Below, one piece after another: positions 40,843 to 51,994 of a stretch of 64,000 nt of DNA. Within the stretch, counting starts at the first letter, position 1. Every line of letters begins with the position of its first letter. The stretch comes from Candidatus Symbiopectobacterium sp. 'North America' (GTDB taxonomy: Bacteria; Pseudomonadota; Gammaproteobacteria; Enterobacterales; Enterobacteriaceae). The stretch lies in NCBI RefSeq assembly GCF_015762685.1, contig NZ_PEHF01000020.1, positions 62,001 through 126,000 on the forward strand, read 5' to 3'. A program made the translations under genes and the position numbers. The notes under the pieces were generated by a model. It was not told where the DNA came from. It was given only the letters and a program-made list of their open reading frames with translations, and searched no databases.

Positions 40843-42406
40843 TATAATAGTCGAACTGTCACGTTTACAGTTTGCCTTAACCGCGATGTACCATTTCCTT
40901 TTCGTACCATTAACGCTGGGGATGGCGTTTTTGTTGGCGATCATGGAAACGGTCTATGTGTTGACGGGCAAACAAATCTACAAGGATATGACCAAGTTCT
41001 GGGGCAAGTTGTTTGGTATCAACTTTGCGCTGGGCGTGGCCACCGGGCTGACCATGGAGTTCCAGTTCGGTACTAACTGGTCCTATTTCTCCCACTATGT
41101 CGGGGACATTTTCGGCGCGCCGCTGGCTATCGAAGGCCTGATGGCGTTCTTCCTCGAATCAACGTTTGTTGGCTTGTTCTTCTTTGGCTGGGATCGCCTG
41201 GGCAAAGTGCAACACATGGCCGTGACTTGGTTGGTGGCGTTGGGGTCTAACTTCTCCGCGCTGTGGATTCTGGTTGCAAACGGCTGGATGCAAAACCCCA
41301 TCGCTTCTGAATTCAATTTTGAAACCATGCGTATGGAAATGGTGAGCTTCTCACAACTGGTGTTGAACCCGGTTGCGCAGGTGAAGTTCGTTCATACCGT
41401 CGCTGCCGGTTACACCACGGGTGCCATGTTCATTCTGGGCATCAGTGCTTACTATCTGCTTAAGGGCCGTGATTTGGCCTTTGCCAAACGCTCATTTGCC
41501 ATTGCTGCCAGCTTCGGCACCGCGGCTGTGCTGTCCGTTATCGTACTGGGTGATGAATCCGGTTATGAAATGGGCGACGTACAAAAAACCAAACTGGCCG
41601 CGATTGAAGCCGAGTGGGAAACCCAACCGGCACCTGCCAGCTTTACGCTGTTCGCCATTCCCAATCAGGAGAGAATGGAGAACCAGTTCGCTGTGCGCAT
41701 TCCGTTTATGCTGGGGCTTATTGCCACGCGTTCGACGGACGGCGTGGTACTGGGGCTGCGTGAACTGATGGATGGTCACCAGGTACGTATTCGCAACGGC
41801 ATGAAAGCGTATGAGTTGCTGGAGCAGTTGCGCGCGGGTAATACCGATCCGGCTGTGCGTGAAGCCTTTAACCAGTCCAAACAGGATCTGGGTTACGGCA
41901 TGCTGCTCAAACGTTACACCTCGGACGTTGCTAATGCGACTGAAGCACAAATTCAGCAGGCAACTAAGGACTCTATTCCTCGCGTTGCACCGCTCTACTT
42001 CTCGTTCCGCATCATGGTGACCTGTGGCGTGCTGATGCTGCTGATTATCGGCCTGTCGTTCTGGAGCGTTATCAGAAACCGTATCGGTAAAAACAAGCTG
42101 TTATTGCGTGCTGCCTTGTTCGGTATTCCATTACCGTGGATTGCGGTTGAAGCTGGTTGGTTTGTTGCCGAGTACGGTCGCCAACCGTGGGCTATCGGTG
42201 AAGTGCTGCCCACGGCGGTAGCGAACTCTTCGCTGACGGCGGGTGACATCCTGCTATCGATGGGTTTGATCTGCGGTTTGTATACGCTGTTCCTGGTCGC
42301 CGAAATGTATCTGATGTTCAAATTCGCTCGCCTCGGCCCAAGCAGCCTGAAAACAGGGCGTTACCACTTTGAACAGCCGTTGACGCTGGCTCAGGACGCA
42401 CGGTAA
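40835..42406 (+). CDS. cydA: Cytochrome bd-I ubiquinol oxidase subunit I
   Basis: 523 residues. Membrane oxidase that reduces O2 at low oxygen. The heme b595 ligand His is in [14 protein letters not shown], the heme b558 His in [11 protein letters not shown] (about 187), and the Met ligand lies near FRIMVTCGV. The Q-loop and [12 protein letters not shown] block are present. No lesion. Confidence 0.97.
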   Translation: MFDIIVELSRLQFALTAMYHFLFVPLTLGMAFLLAIMETVYVLTGKQIYKDMTKFWGKLFGINFALGVATGLTMEFQFGTNWSYFSHYVGDIFGAPLAIEGLMAFFLESTFVGLFFFGWDRLGKVQHMAVTWLVALGSNFSALWILVANGWMQNPIASEFNFETMRMEMVSFSQLVLNPVAQVKFVHTVAAGYTTGAMFILGISAYYLLKGRDLAFAKRSFAIAASFGTAAVLSVIVLGDESGYEMGDVQKTKLAAIEAEWETQPAPASFTLFAIPNQERMENQFAVRIPFMLGLIATRSTDGVVLGLRELMDGHQVRIRNGMKAYELLEQLRAGNTDPAVREAFNQSKQDLGYGMLLKRYTSDVANATEAQIQQATKDSIPRVAPLYFSFRIMVTCGVLMLLIIGLSFWSVIRNRIGKNKLLLRAALFGIPLPWIAVEAGWFVAEYGRQPWAIGEVLPTAVANSSLTAGDILLSMGLICGLYTLFLVAEMYLMFKFARLGPSSLKTGRYHFEQPLTLAQDAR

Positions 42407-42419
42407 ACAGGAGTCCACT

Positions 42420-43559
42420 ATGTTTGAATATGAAGTATTACGTTTTATCTGGTGGCTGTTGATTGGCGTGCTGATGATCGGTTTCGCTATCACTGACGGC
42501 TTCGATATGGGGGTTGGCGTGTTGGTGCGCGTGATGGGGCGTAATGATGTAGAACGCCGTATCATGATTAACAGTATCGCTCCGCACTGGGACGGTAACC
42601 AGGTGTGGCTGATCACCGCGGGCGGGGCGCTATTTGCTGCCTGGCCGATGGTGTATGCCGCCGCATTCTCCGGTTTCTATATCGCAATGATCCTGGTGCT
42701 GGCATCGCTGTTCTTCCGTCCGATCGGTTTTGACTACCGCTCCAAACTGGAAGACGCGCGCTGGCGCAATATGTGGGACTGGGGCATCTTCATTGGTAGC
42801 TTTGTGCCGCCAGTGGTGATTGGTGTGGCGTTCGGTAACCTGTTGCAGGGCGTACCGTTCCATATCGATGCCAATGCGCGCCTGTTCTACACCGGTAACT
42901 TCTTCCAACTGCTGAACCCGTTTGGCCTGTTGGCAGGCGTTGTCAGCCTGACCATGATTCTGGCGCAAGGTGCTACCTACCTGATGATGCGTACCAATGG
43001 CGATCTGTATGTGCGCTCCAAAGGTGCGGCTCAACTGTCGGCGTTAGTGATGATGGTGACCTTTGCGTTGGCCGGTGTGTGGGTGATCTACGGTATTGAT
43101 GGTTTTACCATTACCTCCGTGTTGGACAAGGCGGCTGAGTCTAACCCGCTGCACAAAGAAGTGGTGCATCAGGACGGGGCCTGGTTGGCTAACTTCACTG
43201 CGCATTCGGTACTGTGGGCTATCCCGTTGCTAGGCTTTGTGCTGCCGCTGCTGACCATTGCGAAGGCACGTGCGAACAAGGGCGGCCTGGCTTTCCTGTT
43301 CAGCTCGCTGACTATCGCCTGCGTTATCCTGACCGCTGGGGTTGCCATGTTCCCGTTTGTGATGCCTTCCATCACGCAACCGAACGTGAGTCTGACCATG
43401 TGGAATGCCACCTCAAGCCTGTACACGCTGAAAGTGATGACGATCGTCGCCATTATTTTTGTACCCATCGTGCTCTCTTATACGGCATGGTGTTACTACA
43501 AAATGTTCGGTCGCATTACCAAAGAGCATATTGAACAGAACACCCACTCTCTGTACTAA
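42420..43559 (+). CDS. cydB: Cytochrome bd-I ubiquinol oxidase subunit II
   Basis: 379 residues, as in E. coli. Eight to nine membrane helices, DGFDMGVG near the N-terminus, HWDGNQVWLITAGGALFAAWP and the ending MFGRITKEHIEQNTHSLY. Thirteen bases after cydA. Intact. Confidence 0.97.
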   Translation: MFEYEVLRFIWWLLIGVLMIGFAITDGFDMGVGVLVRVMGRNDVERRIMINSIAPHWDGNQVWLITAGGALFAAWPMVYAAAFSGFYIAMILVLASLFFRPIGFDYRSKLEDARWRNMWDWGIFIGSFVPPVVIGVAFGNLLQGVPFHIDANARLFYTGNFFQLLNPFGLLAGVVSLTMILAQGATYLMMRTNGDLYVRSKGAAQLSALVMMVTFALAGVWVIYGIDGFTITSVLDKAAESNPLHKEVVHQDGAWLANFTAHSVLWAIPLLGFVLPLLTIAKARANKGGLAFLFSSLTIACVILTAGVAMFPFVMPSITQPNVSLTMWNATSSLYTLKVMTIVAIIFVPIVLSYTAWCYYKMFGRITKEHIEQNTHSLY

Positions 43560-43574
43560 GTAAGGAGCTTAATG

Positions 43575-43697
43575 ATGTGGTATTTTGCCTGGATACTCGG
43601 AACGCTTCTTGCTTGCTCGCTAGGTATTATTACCGCTCTGGCGCTAGAGCAGAGTGAAGCAACTAAAGCGAAAGCGGCAGAAGACAACGCGCAATGA
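43575..43697 (+). CDS. cydX: CydX, small subunit of cytochrome bd
   Basis: 40 residues: MWYFAWILGTLLACSLGIITALALE, the single membrane helix typical of CydX (E. coli 37 residues), then a hydrophilic tail. Start at the second ATG (43575) to match the family; gaaggagct-like purines (taaggagc) lie upstream. Its stop overlaps the ybgE ATG. Confidence 0.93.
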   Translation: MWYFAWILGTLLACSLGIITALALEQSEATKAKAAEDNAQ

Positions 43698-43987
43698 GCA
43701 GTCTGGTTGATAAACTCTACCAACTGATGGACAAGGGCCCGTTACGGGTTCTTGCCCTGCTCATGGCGTTGCTGATGGCGGGCTGTGTGATGTGGGACCC
43801 GACACGCTTTGCTGCACGCACCAGCGCGTTGGAAGTGTGGCAAGGCCCGTTGCTGGTATGGGCCGTTTGTACCGGTGTGATATACGGGGTAGGGTTTCGC
43901 CAGCAACGCTTGCTGTGGCGCGTGATTTTTGCGCCTTTTCCTGGCTTTGTGATCCTGCTCGCAGGGCTTATTTACTTCTTTCGCTAG
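43694..43987 (+). CDS. ybgE: YbgE, cyd operon membrane protein
   Basis: 97 residues, the E. coli length, with three predicted membrane helices (about 18–32, 52–68, 75–94). Co-transcribed with cydABX; associated with cytochrome bd, exact role unknown. A stable hairpin follows. Confidence 0.92.
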   Translation: MSSLVDKLYQLMDKGPLRVLALLMALLMAGCVMWDPTRFAARTSALEVWQGPLLVWAVCTGVIYGVGFRQQRLLWRVIFAPFPGFVILLAGLIYFFR

Positions 43988-44009
43988 TATTACTTTCTAT
44001 TCCGTTTGG

Positions 44010-44033
44010 TTATGGGTTGCTTGCAACCCATAA
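44010..44033 (+). terminator. Terminator of the cyd operon
   Basis: An 11-bp stem ttatgggttgc / gcaacccataa with a 2-base loop and a T-rich tail, 22 bases after the ybgE stop. Confidence 0.75.
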
Positions 44034-44121
44034 TTATTTTATTTCCCTATAAACAACCCATTCCAAACCTCATTTCTCTTGCGTATAGTAGCGGTGTTTC
44101 GTTGTATTACCGGGATGTAGA

Positions 44122-45205
<1,084 letters not shown>

Positions 45206-45217
45206 TCAGGAGGCAGC

Positions 45218-45640
45218 ATGGCTCGTTCACGTGGTCGCCGGGATCTAAAATCCGAAATTAACATTGTTCCATTGCTGGACGTGCTGCTGGTGTTGTTGCT
45301 GATATTCATGGCAACGACCCCCATCATCACACAGAGCGTGGAAGTGGATTTGCCTGATGCGACAGATTCCAAAACCGTCTCCAGCAACGATAATCCGCCG
45401 GTGATTGTCGAAGTGTCTGGCGTCGGTCAGTACAGTCTGGTTATTGAACAAAAGCGGATGGAACAACTTCCCGCTGAGCAGATTGTGGCGGAAGCCCAGG
45501 CGCGTATGGCTGAAAACCCCAAGTCGGTGTTTCTGATCGGGGGTGCGAAAGACGTGCCTTATGATGAGATCATCAAAACGCTGAACTTGCTGCGCCAGGC
45601 TGGGGTCAAATCAGTAGGTCTGATGACTCAGCCTATATAA
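45218..45640 (+). CDS. tolR: TolR, Tol-Pal motor subunit
   Basis: 140 residues. One N-terminal helix (NIVPLLDVLLVLLLIFMATTP) with the essential Asp in PLLDVLLVLL, then a periplasmic domain ending QAGVKSVGLMTQPI. Twelve bases after tolQ. Confidence 0.96.
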   Translation: MARSRGRRDLKSEINIVPLLDVLLVLLLIFMATTPIITQSVEVDLPDATDSKTVSSNDNPPVIVEVSGVGQYSLVIEQKRMEQLPAEQIVAEAQARMAENPKSVFLIGGAKDVPYDEIIKTLNLLRQAGVKSVGLMTQPI

Positions 45641-45717
45641 TCAATGCGTTGCAGTCAAAGCGTGATGTTTTTTCTGGCAATCGTTTATTACGGCAACACA
45701 GTATTTGGGAACCGCTT

Positions 45718-46773
45718 GTGCTAAAGGCCACCGAAAAACCTGATAAGTTGAAACGCGCCATTATTGTCTCGGCCGTTTTGCACATCATACTGATTGCTTT
45801 GTTGGTGTGGAGCTCATTCCACTCATCTATGGATGCCAGTGGCGGCTCGGCAATCGATGCGGTAATGGTTGATCCCAATGCCGTCGTTGAGCAGTACAAC
45901 CGCCAGCAGCAACAACAGAGTGATGCAAAACGCGCGGAACAGTTGCGTAAAAAGCAGGCTGCTGAGCAACAGCGTTTAAAAGAGCTTGAGAAAGAACGCT
46001 TTCAAGCGCAAGAGGACGCCAAGCAGCAGGCCGAGCAGCGTAAGCAGGCGGAAGCCGCTGCCGCTAAGGCGAAAGCTGAAGCTGAACAACAAGCCAAAGC
46101 AGCCGCTGACGCGAAGAAAAAAGCTGAAGAAGAAGTGAAGAAACAGGCAGCCGCTGCTGCTGCCGCGAAAAAGCAGGCTGAAGAAGAAGCGAAGGCCAAA
46201 GCGGTAGCTGATGCGAAAGCCAAGGCGGATGCAGAAGCCAAGGCGAAAGCTGAAGCCGATGCTAAAGCGAAGGCCGCAGAAGCGAAGGCGGAAGCAGACG
46301 CCAAGGCAAAAGCGGAAGCCGATGCCAAAGCGAAAGCGGCTGCTGATGCGAAAGCCAAAGCCGCAGCAGATGCAAAAGCCAAGGCTGCTGCGGATAAAAA
46401 AGCCTCCGCAGAAGCCGCTGCACAGTCTGATTCCGTTGACGATCTGCTCGGTGGTTTGGCGTCGTCGAAAAACACGCCTAAATCAGGTGGCGGTGCGCCA
46501 GCAGGTGCCGCGCTGGACAGTTATGGCGGCCAGGTGCGCGCGGCGATCCAGAGTAAATTCTATGACTGGCAGCTTTATCGGGGTAAAACCTGTACATTGC
46601 GCATCAAACTGGCACCGGACGGTCTGCTCGTTTCCGTTGAAGCGGAAAGTGGCGACCCGGCACTGTGTCAGGCAGCGATTGCTGCAGCCAAGCAGGCAAG
46701 AATACCGAAGCCGCCAAGCACGGATGTGTATGAAGCTTTCAAAAACGCACCGATTGATTTCAAACCGCAATAA
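45718..46773 (+). CDS. tolA: TolA, envelope-spanning energy transducer
   Basis: About 351 residues. I chose GTG at 45718 because it gives VLKATEKPDKLKRAIIVSAVLHIILIALL, which aligns with the E. coli N-terminus; the upstream ATG adds 23 unrelated residues. Domain I is the membrane anchor with the SxxxH motif (SAVLH). Domain II is a long Ala/Lys/Glu-rich helix. Domain III is globular (YGGQVRAAIQSKFYDW…CTLRIKLAPDG…FKNAPIDFKPQ). Shorter than the 421 residues of E. coli because the repeat helix is shorter. Confidence 0.93.
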   Translation: MLKATEKPDKLKRAIIVSAVLHIILIALLVWSSFHSSMDASGGSAIDAVMVDPNAVVEQYNRQQQQQSDAKRAEQLRKKQAAEQQRLKELEKERFQAQEDAKQQAEQRKQAEAAAAKAKAEAEQQAKAAADAKKKAEEEVKKQAAAAAAAKKQAEEEAKAKAVADAKAKADAEAKAKAEADAKAKAAEAKAEADAKAKAEADAKAKAAADAKAKAAADAKAKAAADKKASAEAAAQSDSVDDLLGGLASSKNTPKSGGGAPAGAALDSYGGQVRAAIQSKFYDWQLYRGKTCTLRIKLAPDGLLVSVEAESGDPALCQAAIAAAKQARIPKPPSTDVYEAFKNAPIDFKPQ

Positions 46774-46924
46774 TCGTGGCGTGAAGTACGATGCTAACGG
46801 TGCCGCATGGCACCTTTAGGACAAGGATGATAGCACCACCCACGGGTATTGTGTTTTGGTGATACCGGTTTGTTAAAATTCTGCTAATTTATCCGAGGCG
46901 ATACCTCTGGATAAGGGAGATGAA

Positions 46925-48217
46925 ATGAAGCAGGCATGTAAAGTTGCACTAGGTTTTTTAATGCTGTGGGTCACAGCGCTGCACGCCGAAGTGCGTATCG
47001 AGATTACCCAAGGGGTTGACTCGGCACGTCCTATCGCAGTGGTTCCGTTCAAGTGGGCTGGCGGTGGTGCAGCGCCGGAAGATATTGGCGGTATCGTTGG
47101 TGCGGATCTGCGCAACAGCGGTAAATTCAATCCGATCGATCCCAGCCGTATGCCGCAGCAGCCGGGTTCTGCCTCGGAAGTCACGCCTGCTGCCTGGACG
47201 GCACTGGGGATTGACTCTGTCATCGTGGGTCAGGTTCAGCCCGGTGTGGACGATAGTTACGTGATCTCTTATCAACTGGTTGATACCTCGGGTAACCCAG
47301 GCAGCGTATTGGCGCAAAACCAGTTCAAAGTCACCAAGCAATGGCTGCGCTATGCCGCGCATACTGCCAGTGATGAAGTGTTCCAGAAGCTAACCGGTAT
47401 CAAAGGTGCCTTCCGTACCCGTATCGCCTATGTGGTGCAGACCAACGGCGGTCAGTTCCCTTACGAACTGCGCGTATCTGATTACGATGGCTACAACCAG
47501 TTTGTAGTGCACCGTTCTCCGGAACCGCTGATGTCACCAGCCTGGTCGCCGGATGGCAGCAAAGTGGCATACGTTACCTTTGAAAGCGGTCGTTCTGCGC
47601 TGGTGATTCAAACGTTGGCCAATGGTGCAATCCGCCAGGTTGCGTCTTTCCCGCGTCACAACGGTGCTCCGGCGTTTTCCCCGGATGGTAGCAAATTGGC
47701 CTTTGCACTTTCCAAAAGCGGCAGCCTGAACCTGTATGTCATGGACATCGGCTCCGGTCAGATCCGTCAAGTGACGGATGGTCGCAGCAACAATACTGAG
47801 CCAACCTGGTTCCCCGACAGCCAAGCTTTGGCATATACTTCGGATCAGGCTGGACGTCCGCAAGTCTACAAAATTAACGTCAATGGCGGGGCCCCGCAGC
47901 GTATCACCTGGGAAGGTGCGCAGAATCAGGACTCAGAAGTCAGTGACGATGGCAAAATGCTAGTGATGGTGAGCTCCAACGGTGGCGCTCAGCATATTGT
48001 TACACAAGATCTAGTGACGGGGGCCGTTCAAGTCATTACGGGCACTTATCTGGACGAAACGCCGAGTATCGCACCGAACGGCACGATGGTGATTTACAGC
48101 TCTAAACAAGGGCTGGGCTCAGTGCTGCAACTGGTGTCTACTGACGGACGTTTCAAAGCGCGTCTTCCGGCAACTGATGGACAGGTTAAATTCCCTGCCT
48201 GGTCGCCGTATTTATAA
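46925..48217 (+). CDS. tolB: TolB, periplasmic beta-propeller
   Basis: 430 residues, the E. coli length. Signal peptide [21 protein letters not shown], an N-terminal domain that contacts TolA, and a six-bladed propeller with WD-like repeats ([32 protein letters not shown]). It binds Pal and cycles it at the septum. Intact. Confidence 0.97.
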   Translation: MKQACKVALGFLMLWVTALHAEVRIEITQGVDSARPIAVVPFKWAGGGAAPEDIGGIVGADLRNSGKFNPIDPSRMPQQPGSASEVTPAAWTALGIDSVIVGQVQPGVDDSYVISYQLVDTSGNPGSVLAQNQFKVTKQWLRYAAHTASDEVFQKLTGIKGAFRTRIAYVVQTNGGQFPYELRVSDYDGYNQFVVHRSPEPLMSPAWSPDGSKVAYVTFESGRSALVIQTLANGAIRQVASFPRHNGAPAFSPDGSKLAFALSKSGSLNLYVMDIGSGQIRQVTDGRSNNTEPTWFPDSQALAYTSDQAGRPQVYKINVNGGAPQRITWEGAQNQDSEVSDDGKMLVMVSSNGGAQHIVTQDLVTGAVQVITGTYLDETPSIAPNGTMVIYSSKQGLGSVLQLVSTDGRFKARLPATDGQVKFPAWSPYL

Positions 48218-48248
48218 ACATAAATAATTTTTTCAAAGGACATAAGAG

Positions 48249-48755
48249 ATGCAATTCAATAAAGTACTGAAAGGCCTGATGTTGGCTCTGCCGGTGCTGT
48301 CTATCGCCGCATGTAGTTCACACAAGAAAGACTGCAATGACCAGTCTACCGTTGGCACTGCAGGCAGCGGTTATGAAAACGGCAATATGTCTTCTTCTGA
48401 GCAGGCTTGCCTGCAAATGCAAGAACTGCAACGCAACAACATCGTATACTTCGGTCTGGACAAGTACGATATCCGTTCTGACTTCGCTCAGATGCTGGAC
48501 GCGCACGCTTCCTTCCTGCGCAGCAACCCGTCCTACAAAGTGACTATCGAAGGTCACGCGGATGAACGCGGTACGCCGGAATACAACATCGCCCTGGGTG
48601 AACGTCGTGCTAACGCTGTTCAGATGTACCTGCAAGGCAAAGGTGTTTCTTCCGATCAGATCTCTATCGTTTCTTACGGTAAAGAGAAACCTGCGGTTCT
48701 GGGTCATGATGAAGCTGCATGGTCCAAAAACCGTCGTGCGGTCCTGGTATACTAA
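48249..48755 (+). CDS. pal: Peptidoglycan-associated lipoprotein Pal
   Basis: 168 residues. The lipoprotein signal ends in LSIAAC, with lipidated Cys at about 21. The OmpA-like peptidoglycan-binding domain includes [31 protein letters not shown]. Anchors the outer membrane to the cell wall. Confidence 0.97.
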   Translation: MQFNKVLKGLMLALPVLSIAACSSHKKDCNDQSTVGTAGSGYENGNMSSSEQACLQMQELQRNNIVYFGLDKYDIRSDFAQMLDAHASFLRSNPSYKVTIEGHADERGTPEYNIALGERRANAVQMYLQGKGVSSDQISIVSYGKEKPAVLGHDEAAWSKNRRAVLVY

Positions 48756-48764
48756 GAGCATTGC

Positions 48765-49556
48765 ATGAACAGTAACTTCAGACGTCATCTCGTGGGTCTG
48801 CCGTTATTGGTTGGCGTAGCGGTCCCTTGGGCCGCTACTGCCCAAGCGCCAATCAGTAATGTCGGCTCTGGCTCGGTGGAAGACCGTGTCACCCAAATGG
48901 AGCGTATTTCTAACGCTCATAGCCAGCTATTAACTCAACTTCAGCAGCAGCTCTCTGATACGCAGCGCGATATTGACAGTTTACGTGGGCAGATTCAGGA
49001 AAATCAGTACCAGTTGAATCAGGTTATTGAACGCCAGAAGCAAATCTATCAGCAAATGGATAGCATGGGCTCCTCGTCGTCAACGCCGTCGGCGTCTTCT
49101 GCGCCAGCAACGGATACGGGGGCGTCTACCTCCAGCCCCGCCAGCAATGGTGCGGGCGTGGCTGCTGCACCGGCCAGTACCGGTGATGCCAACAGCGACT
49201 ACAACGCTGCTGCGGCATTGGTGCTAAAGAAAAAGCAGTACGATCAGGCTATTGCCGCTTTTCAGGCATTTGTCAAAAAATATCCTGATTCAACTTACCA
49301 GCCGAATGCCAACTATTGGCTGGGTCAGTTGAACTACAACAAAGGTAAGAAAGACGACGCCGCTTACTATTTTGCGAATGTGGTCAAGAATTACCCGAAG
49401 TCCCCTAAAAGCTCCGAAGCCTTACTCAAGGTTGGGGTGATCATGCAGGAAAAGGGGCAGACGGATAAAGCGAAGGCTGTCTACCAGCAGGTCATCAAAC
49501 AATATCCTAATACCGAAAGCGCCAAGCAGGCACAAAAACGGCTGACTGGGCTCTAA
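48765..49556 (+). CDS. cpoB: CpoB (YbgF), cell division coordinator
   Basis: 263 residues with a signal peptide, an N-terminal coiled coil (DRVTQMERISNAHSQLLTQLQQQLSDTQRDIDSLRGQIQENQYQLNQVIERQ) that trimerises, a Ser/Ala/Pro-rich linker, and three TPR-like repeats from about residue 145 (YNAAAALVLKKKQYDQAIAAFQAFVKKYPDS). It couples peptidoglycan synthesis to Tol-driven outer-membrane constriction. Nine bases after pal. Confidence 0.95.
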   Translation: MNSNFRRHLVGLPLLVGVAVPWAATAQAPISNVGSGSVEDRVTQMERISNAHSQLLTQLQQQLSDTQRDIDSLRGQIQENQYQLNQVIERQKQIYQQMDSMGSSSSTPSASSAPATDTGASTSSPASNGAGVAAAPASTGDANSDYNAAAALVLKKKQYDQAIAAFQAFVKKYPDSTYQPNANYWLGQLNYNKGKKDDAAYYFANVVKNYPKSPKSSEALLKVGVIMQEKGQTDKAKAVYQQVIKQYPNTESAKQAQKRLTGL

Positions 49557-49566
49557 CCCCTTTCCA

Positions 49567-49603
49567 GGCACAAAAATTGCGCGCCATGAGCGATTTTTGT
49601 GCT
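49567..49603 (+). terminator. Terminator of the tol-pal operon
   Basis: Arms gcacaaaaat (49568–49577) and atttttgtgc (49593–49602) with a 15-base interior that can pair further. Just downstream of cpoB. Confidence 0.6.
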
Positions 49604-49727
49604 TTGTCGTTTGATGATTAAGCAGTTGAACCGTTTTTCAGGAAAATAGGTTGCACTGAGCGGATAAGTTAGTAATATATGCCGCCGTTGCCAAGGCAAG
49701 GTGAAAACGCCGAAGTAGCACCATGAT

Positions 49728-49788
49728 GGGTCGTTAGCTCAGTCGATAGAGCAGTTGACTTTTAATCAATTGGTCGCAGGTTCGAGCC
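49728..49788 (+). pseudogene. Truncated tRNA-Lys (UUU)
   Basis: Begins gggtcgttagctcag and has the anticodon loop cttttaa of the enterobacterial lysT family. The D-loop has two changes and the sequence departs from the tRNA after ggttcgag. The 3' half of the T-stem, the acceptor 3' strand and CCA are missing, so it cannot fold. In E. coli the lys/val tRNA cluster sits at the same place after cpoB. Confidence 0.85.
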
Positions 49789-49810
49789 GAGCGAAGCGAG
49801 ACACGTTTAT

Positions 49811-49856
49811 CCTGCCAAAGCTCCCCGGCCTACGCCGAGGATGACGACTTTTCTTT
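49811..49856. repeat. Dispersed GCCGAGGATGAC hairpin repeat, copy 2
   Basis: ctccccggcctacgccgaggatgacgac shares its core with 17345–17393 and 57124–57170. It lies 23 bases beyond the tRNA-Lys break and may mark the recombination or insertion that truncated it. Confidence 0.5.
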
Positions 49857-49861
49857 ATGCC

Positions 49862-50659
49862 TTATTCCGCGTGGGGAACGGCCCGATAAAGTTCAGCGGC
49901 ATGCTGTTGCGCAAAGCCTGACAGCATTGCCCCGCGTGCCGCCTGATAGGCTTCCCACTGTTCAACGTGATGCAGCGGTGGGATCGTCACTGGTTCCCGA
50001 CGATCGAAACCGATTAGCGCCGCATCGACTAATTCATCGACTTCCATTACGGCAGGGAGCGTATTGATGTCAGTACCGGAACGCTCCCAGATTTCCGTAC
50101 GCGTAGCGGCGGGAAGCACGGCCTGAACATAGACCCCTTTCGGAGACAGTTCGAGGCTAAGCCCCTGAGACAAAAACAGCACAAATGCCTTGGTGGCACC
50201 GTATACGGTTAACCCGAACTCCGGCGCTAATCCAACCACCGATCCAAGATTAATGATTGCTTCTGTGCCAACTGTCGTCAGTCGCGGAGCGATCGCGCTG
50301 GCAAGGCGAACGAGGGCGGTAGTGTTGAGTGTGACCAGCCTTGCTATACCGTCGGTTGTCTGTTCCACAAAGCTACCCGCGATACTCATACCGGCGTTGT
50401 TTACCAGAATCCCGATGCGGTCATCATCGCGCAGTCGCGCTTCGACGGCGGCGAGGTCGTCTGGTTGGGTGAGGTCGGCGGGTAGAATATCGACGGTAAC
50501 GCCATACTCTTGCCGCAGTCGGGTGACTAAGGTTTCCAGGCGCACACGATCGCGGGCGACCAACACCAGGTTGTGTCCGCGACGGGCGAAACGTTCAGCA
50601 TAGGTTGCGCCAATGCCAGATGAGGCACCGGTGATGAGAACGGAAAGGTCTGTGTTCAT
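49862..50659 (-). CDS. Short-chain dehydrogenase/reductase
   Basis: 265 residues. Classical SDR: cofactor loop TGASSGIG at residues 10–17, NNAG near 86–89, catalytic Ser in NLGSVVG and Tyr/Lys in YGATK near 152–156. The Arg at the basic position after strand 2 suggests NADP(H). Substrate unknown. Divergent from the aldo/keto reductase remnant and possibly controlled by the nearby TetR gene. Confidence 0.85.
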   Translation of the reverse strand: MNTDLSVLITGASSGIGATYAERFARRGHNLVLVARDRVRLETLVTRLRQEYGVTVDILPADLTQPDDLAAVEARLRDDDRIGILVNNAGMSIAGSFVEQTTDGIARLVTLNTTALVRLASAIAPRLTTVGTEAIINLGSVVGLAPEFGLTVYGATKAFVLFLSQGLSLELSPKGVYVQAVLPAATRTEIWERSGTDINTLPAVMEVDELVDAALIGFDRREPVTIPPLHHVEQWEAYQAARGAMLSGFAQQHAAELYRAVPHAE

Positions 50660-50767
50660 AAATGTGCTCTCGTGTCTGATAAATAGAGGATGAATATCAT
50701 GCTTGCATTATAGATGATGCATGATATATATTTTAAATGTCAATCGACATTTAAATGAGGCATCCTT

Positions 50768-51786
50768 ATGCAATACACCACGTTTGGACGTAACACAGGT
50801 TTACGCGTCTCTGAGTTGGCGCTTGGCACAGGTAACTTCGGCACGGGGTGGGGGTACGGTTCTGAAAAAGAGCAAGCGAAACAGGTTTTCGATCGCTATG
50901 CGGATGCCTACCAGTTTGGCGAATCTGAACAAATGGTCGGTGAGTTTATCGCTGCTGATCGCGATCATTTCGTCGTAGCAACAAAATACACCCTGAGCGC
51001 TTTGCCCAATGCAGGTACCTCTCGCACCGGTAACAGCCGTAAAAATATGATGTTATCGGTTGAAAACAGCCTCAAACGGCTGCGCACCGATCGTATTGAT
51101 CTACTGTGGGCCCACTTCGACGATCAACTGACGCCTATCGAAGAGATCGTTCGTGCTTTCGACGATCTTATCCGAGCGGGAAAATACAGTATGCCGGATT
51201 ATCCAACTTCCCTGCGTGGCACATTGCTCGTGTTGACACCCTAGCAGAGCTGCGGGGCTGGTCTCGTATTGCTGGCGTTCAGGTGGAATACAGCCTGGTA
51301 CAACGCACCGCAGAGCGGGAATTGCTGCCCATGGCAGAAGCGCTGGGGCTGGCGATTACGCCGTGGTCACCGCTGGGAGGGGGGCTTCTGACGGGGAAAT
51401 ACCGCCAAAGCGCAGAAGGGAGGCTGAAGGGGTTTGGCGGAAGATTGATACATGTCGAGCAGGATACCGCCTTGTTGGATACGGCCTTTGCCATTGCTCA
51501 AGAATTGAACGCGATCCCGGTACAGGTTGCCATCGCCTGGCTGCACTATAAAGCGGCTCGTTCCAGCACCAGCCTGATTCCTATTCTAGGTTCGCGCACA
51601 CTGGCGCAACTGAACGACACGCTACTGGCTTTGGATATCACGTTGAGCGACGAGCAAGCCGCACGGTTGGATGAGGTCAGTGCAATCGCTTTGGGTACAC
51701 CACATGAGCAGATTGCCGGTACGCGGCCTCGGGCGCAAGGCGGTGAGGGCACTCACTATAACACGCCGTGGTCACCACGCGCCTGA
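50768..51786 (+). pseudogene. Aldo/keto reductase, two lesions
   Basis: Starts MQYTTFGRNTGLRVSELALGTGNFG, typical of the AKR family. The block around the catalytic Asp (usually GGNFIDTADAYQ) is cut in frame: DRYADA runs straight into YQFGES, as if 30 bases were lost between two gcggatgc repeats (junction 50900–50907). One A is then missing at 51181–51184, so GKIQYAGLSNFPAWHIARV is read in the wrong frame. The rest is open in a second frame to the natural end. Both lesions should abolish activity. Confidence 0.85.
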
Positions 51787-51812
51787 TCGGGTTATTGATG
51801 AAAGGCATCATC

Positions 51813-51938
51813 TATACCCTAAATAATTCGAGTTGCAGGAAGGCGGCAAGTGAGTGAATCCCGATGAGCTTACTCAGGTAAGTGATTCGGGTGAGCGAAC
51901 GCAGCCAACACACCTGCAACTTGAAGTATGACGGGTAT
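51813..51938. repeat. 126-bp palindromic intergenic repeat (YPAL-like)
   Basis: tataccctaaataattcgagttgcaggaagg at one end and the near-complement ending in cctgcaacttgaagtatgacgggtata at the other form a long imperfect inverted repeat; a second inner symmetry is gatgagcttactcaggtaag. It resembles palindromic elements I know from Yersinia, Serratia and related genera. The family name is from memory and unverified. Confidence 0.6.
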
Positions 51939-51994
51939 ATTGAGTCTTATTTTTCCATCACCTAAGATGATGCCTGACTGAAAAGGAGAACATC

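Noticed and set aside
45649..45717. N-terminal extension of TolA from the ATG at 45649
   Set aside because: The 23 extra residues have no counterpart in TolA proteins, and the GTG at 45718 aligns with the known N-terminus.
46002..46475. Ala/Ser/Phe-rich minus-strand ORF opposite tolA
   Set aside because: Produced by the repetitive Ala/Lys codons of TolA domain II on the other strand.
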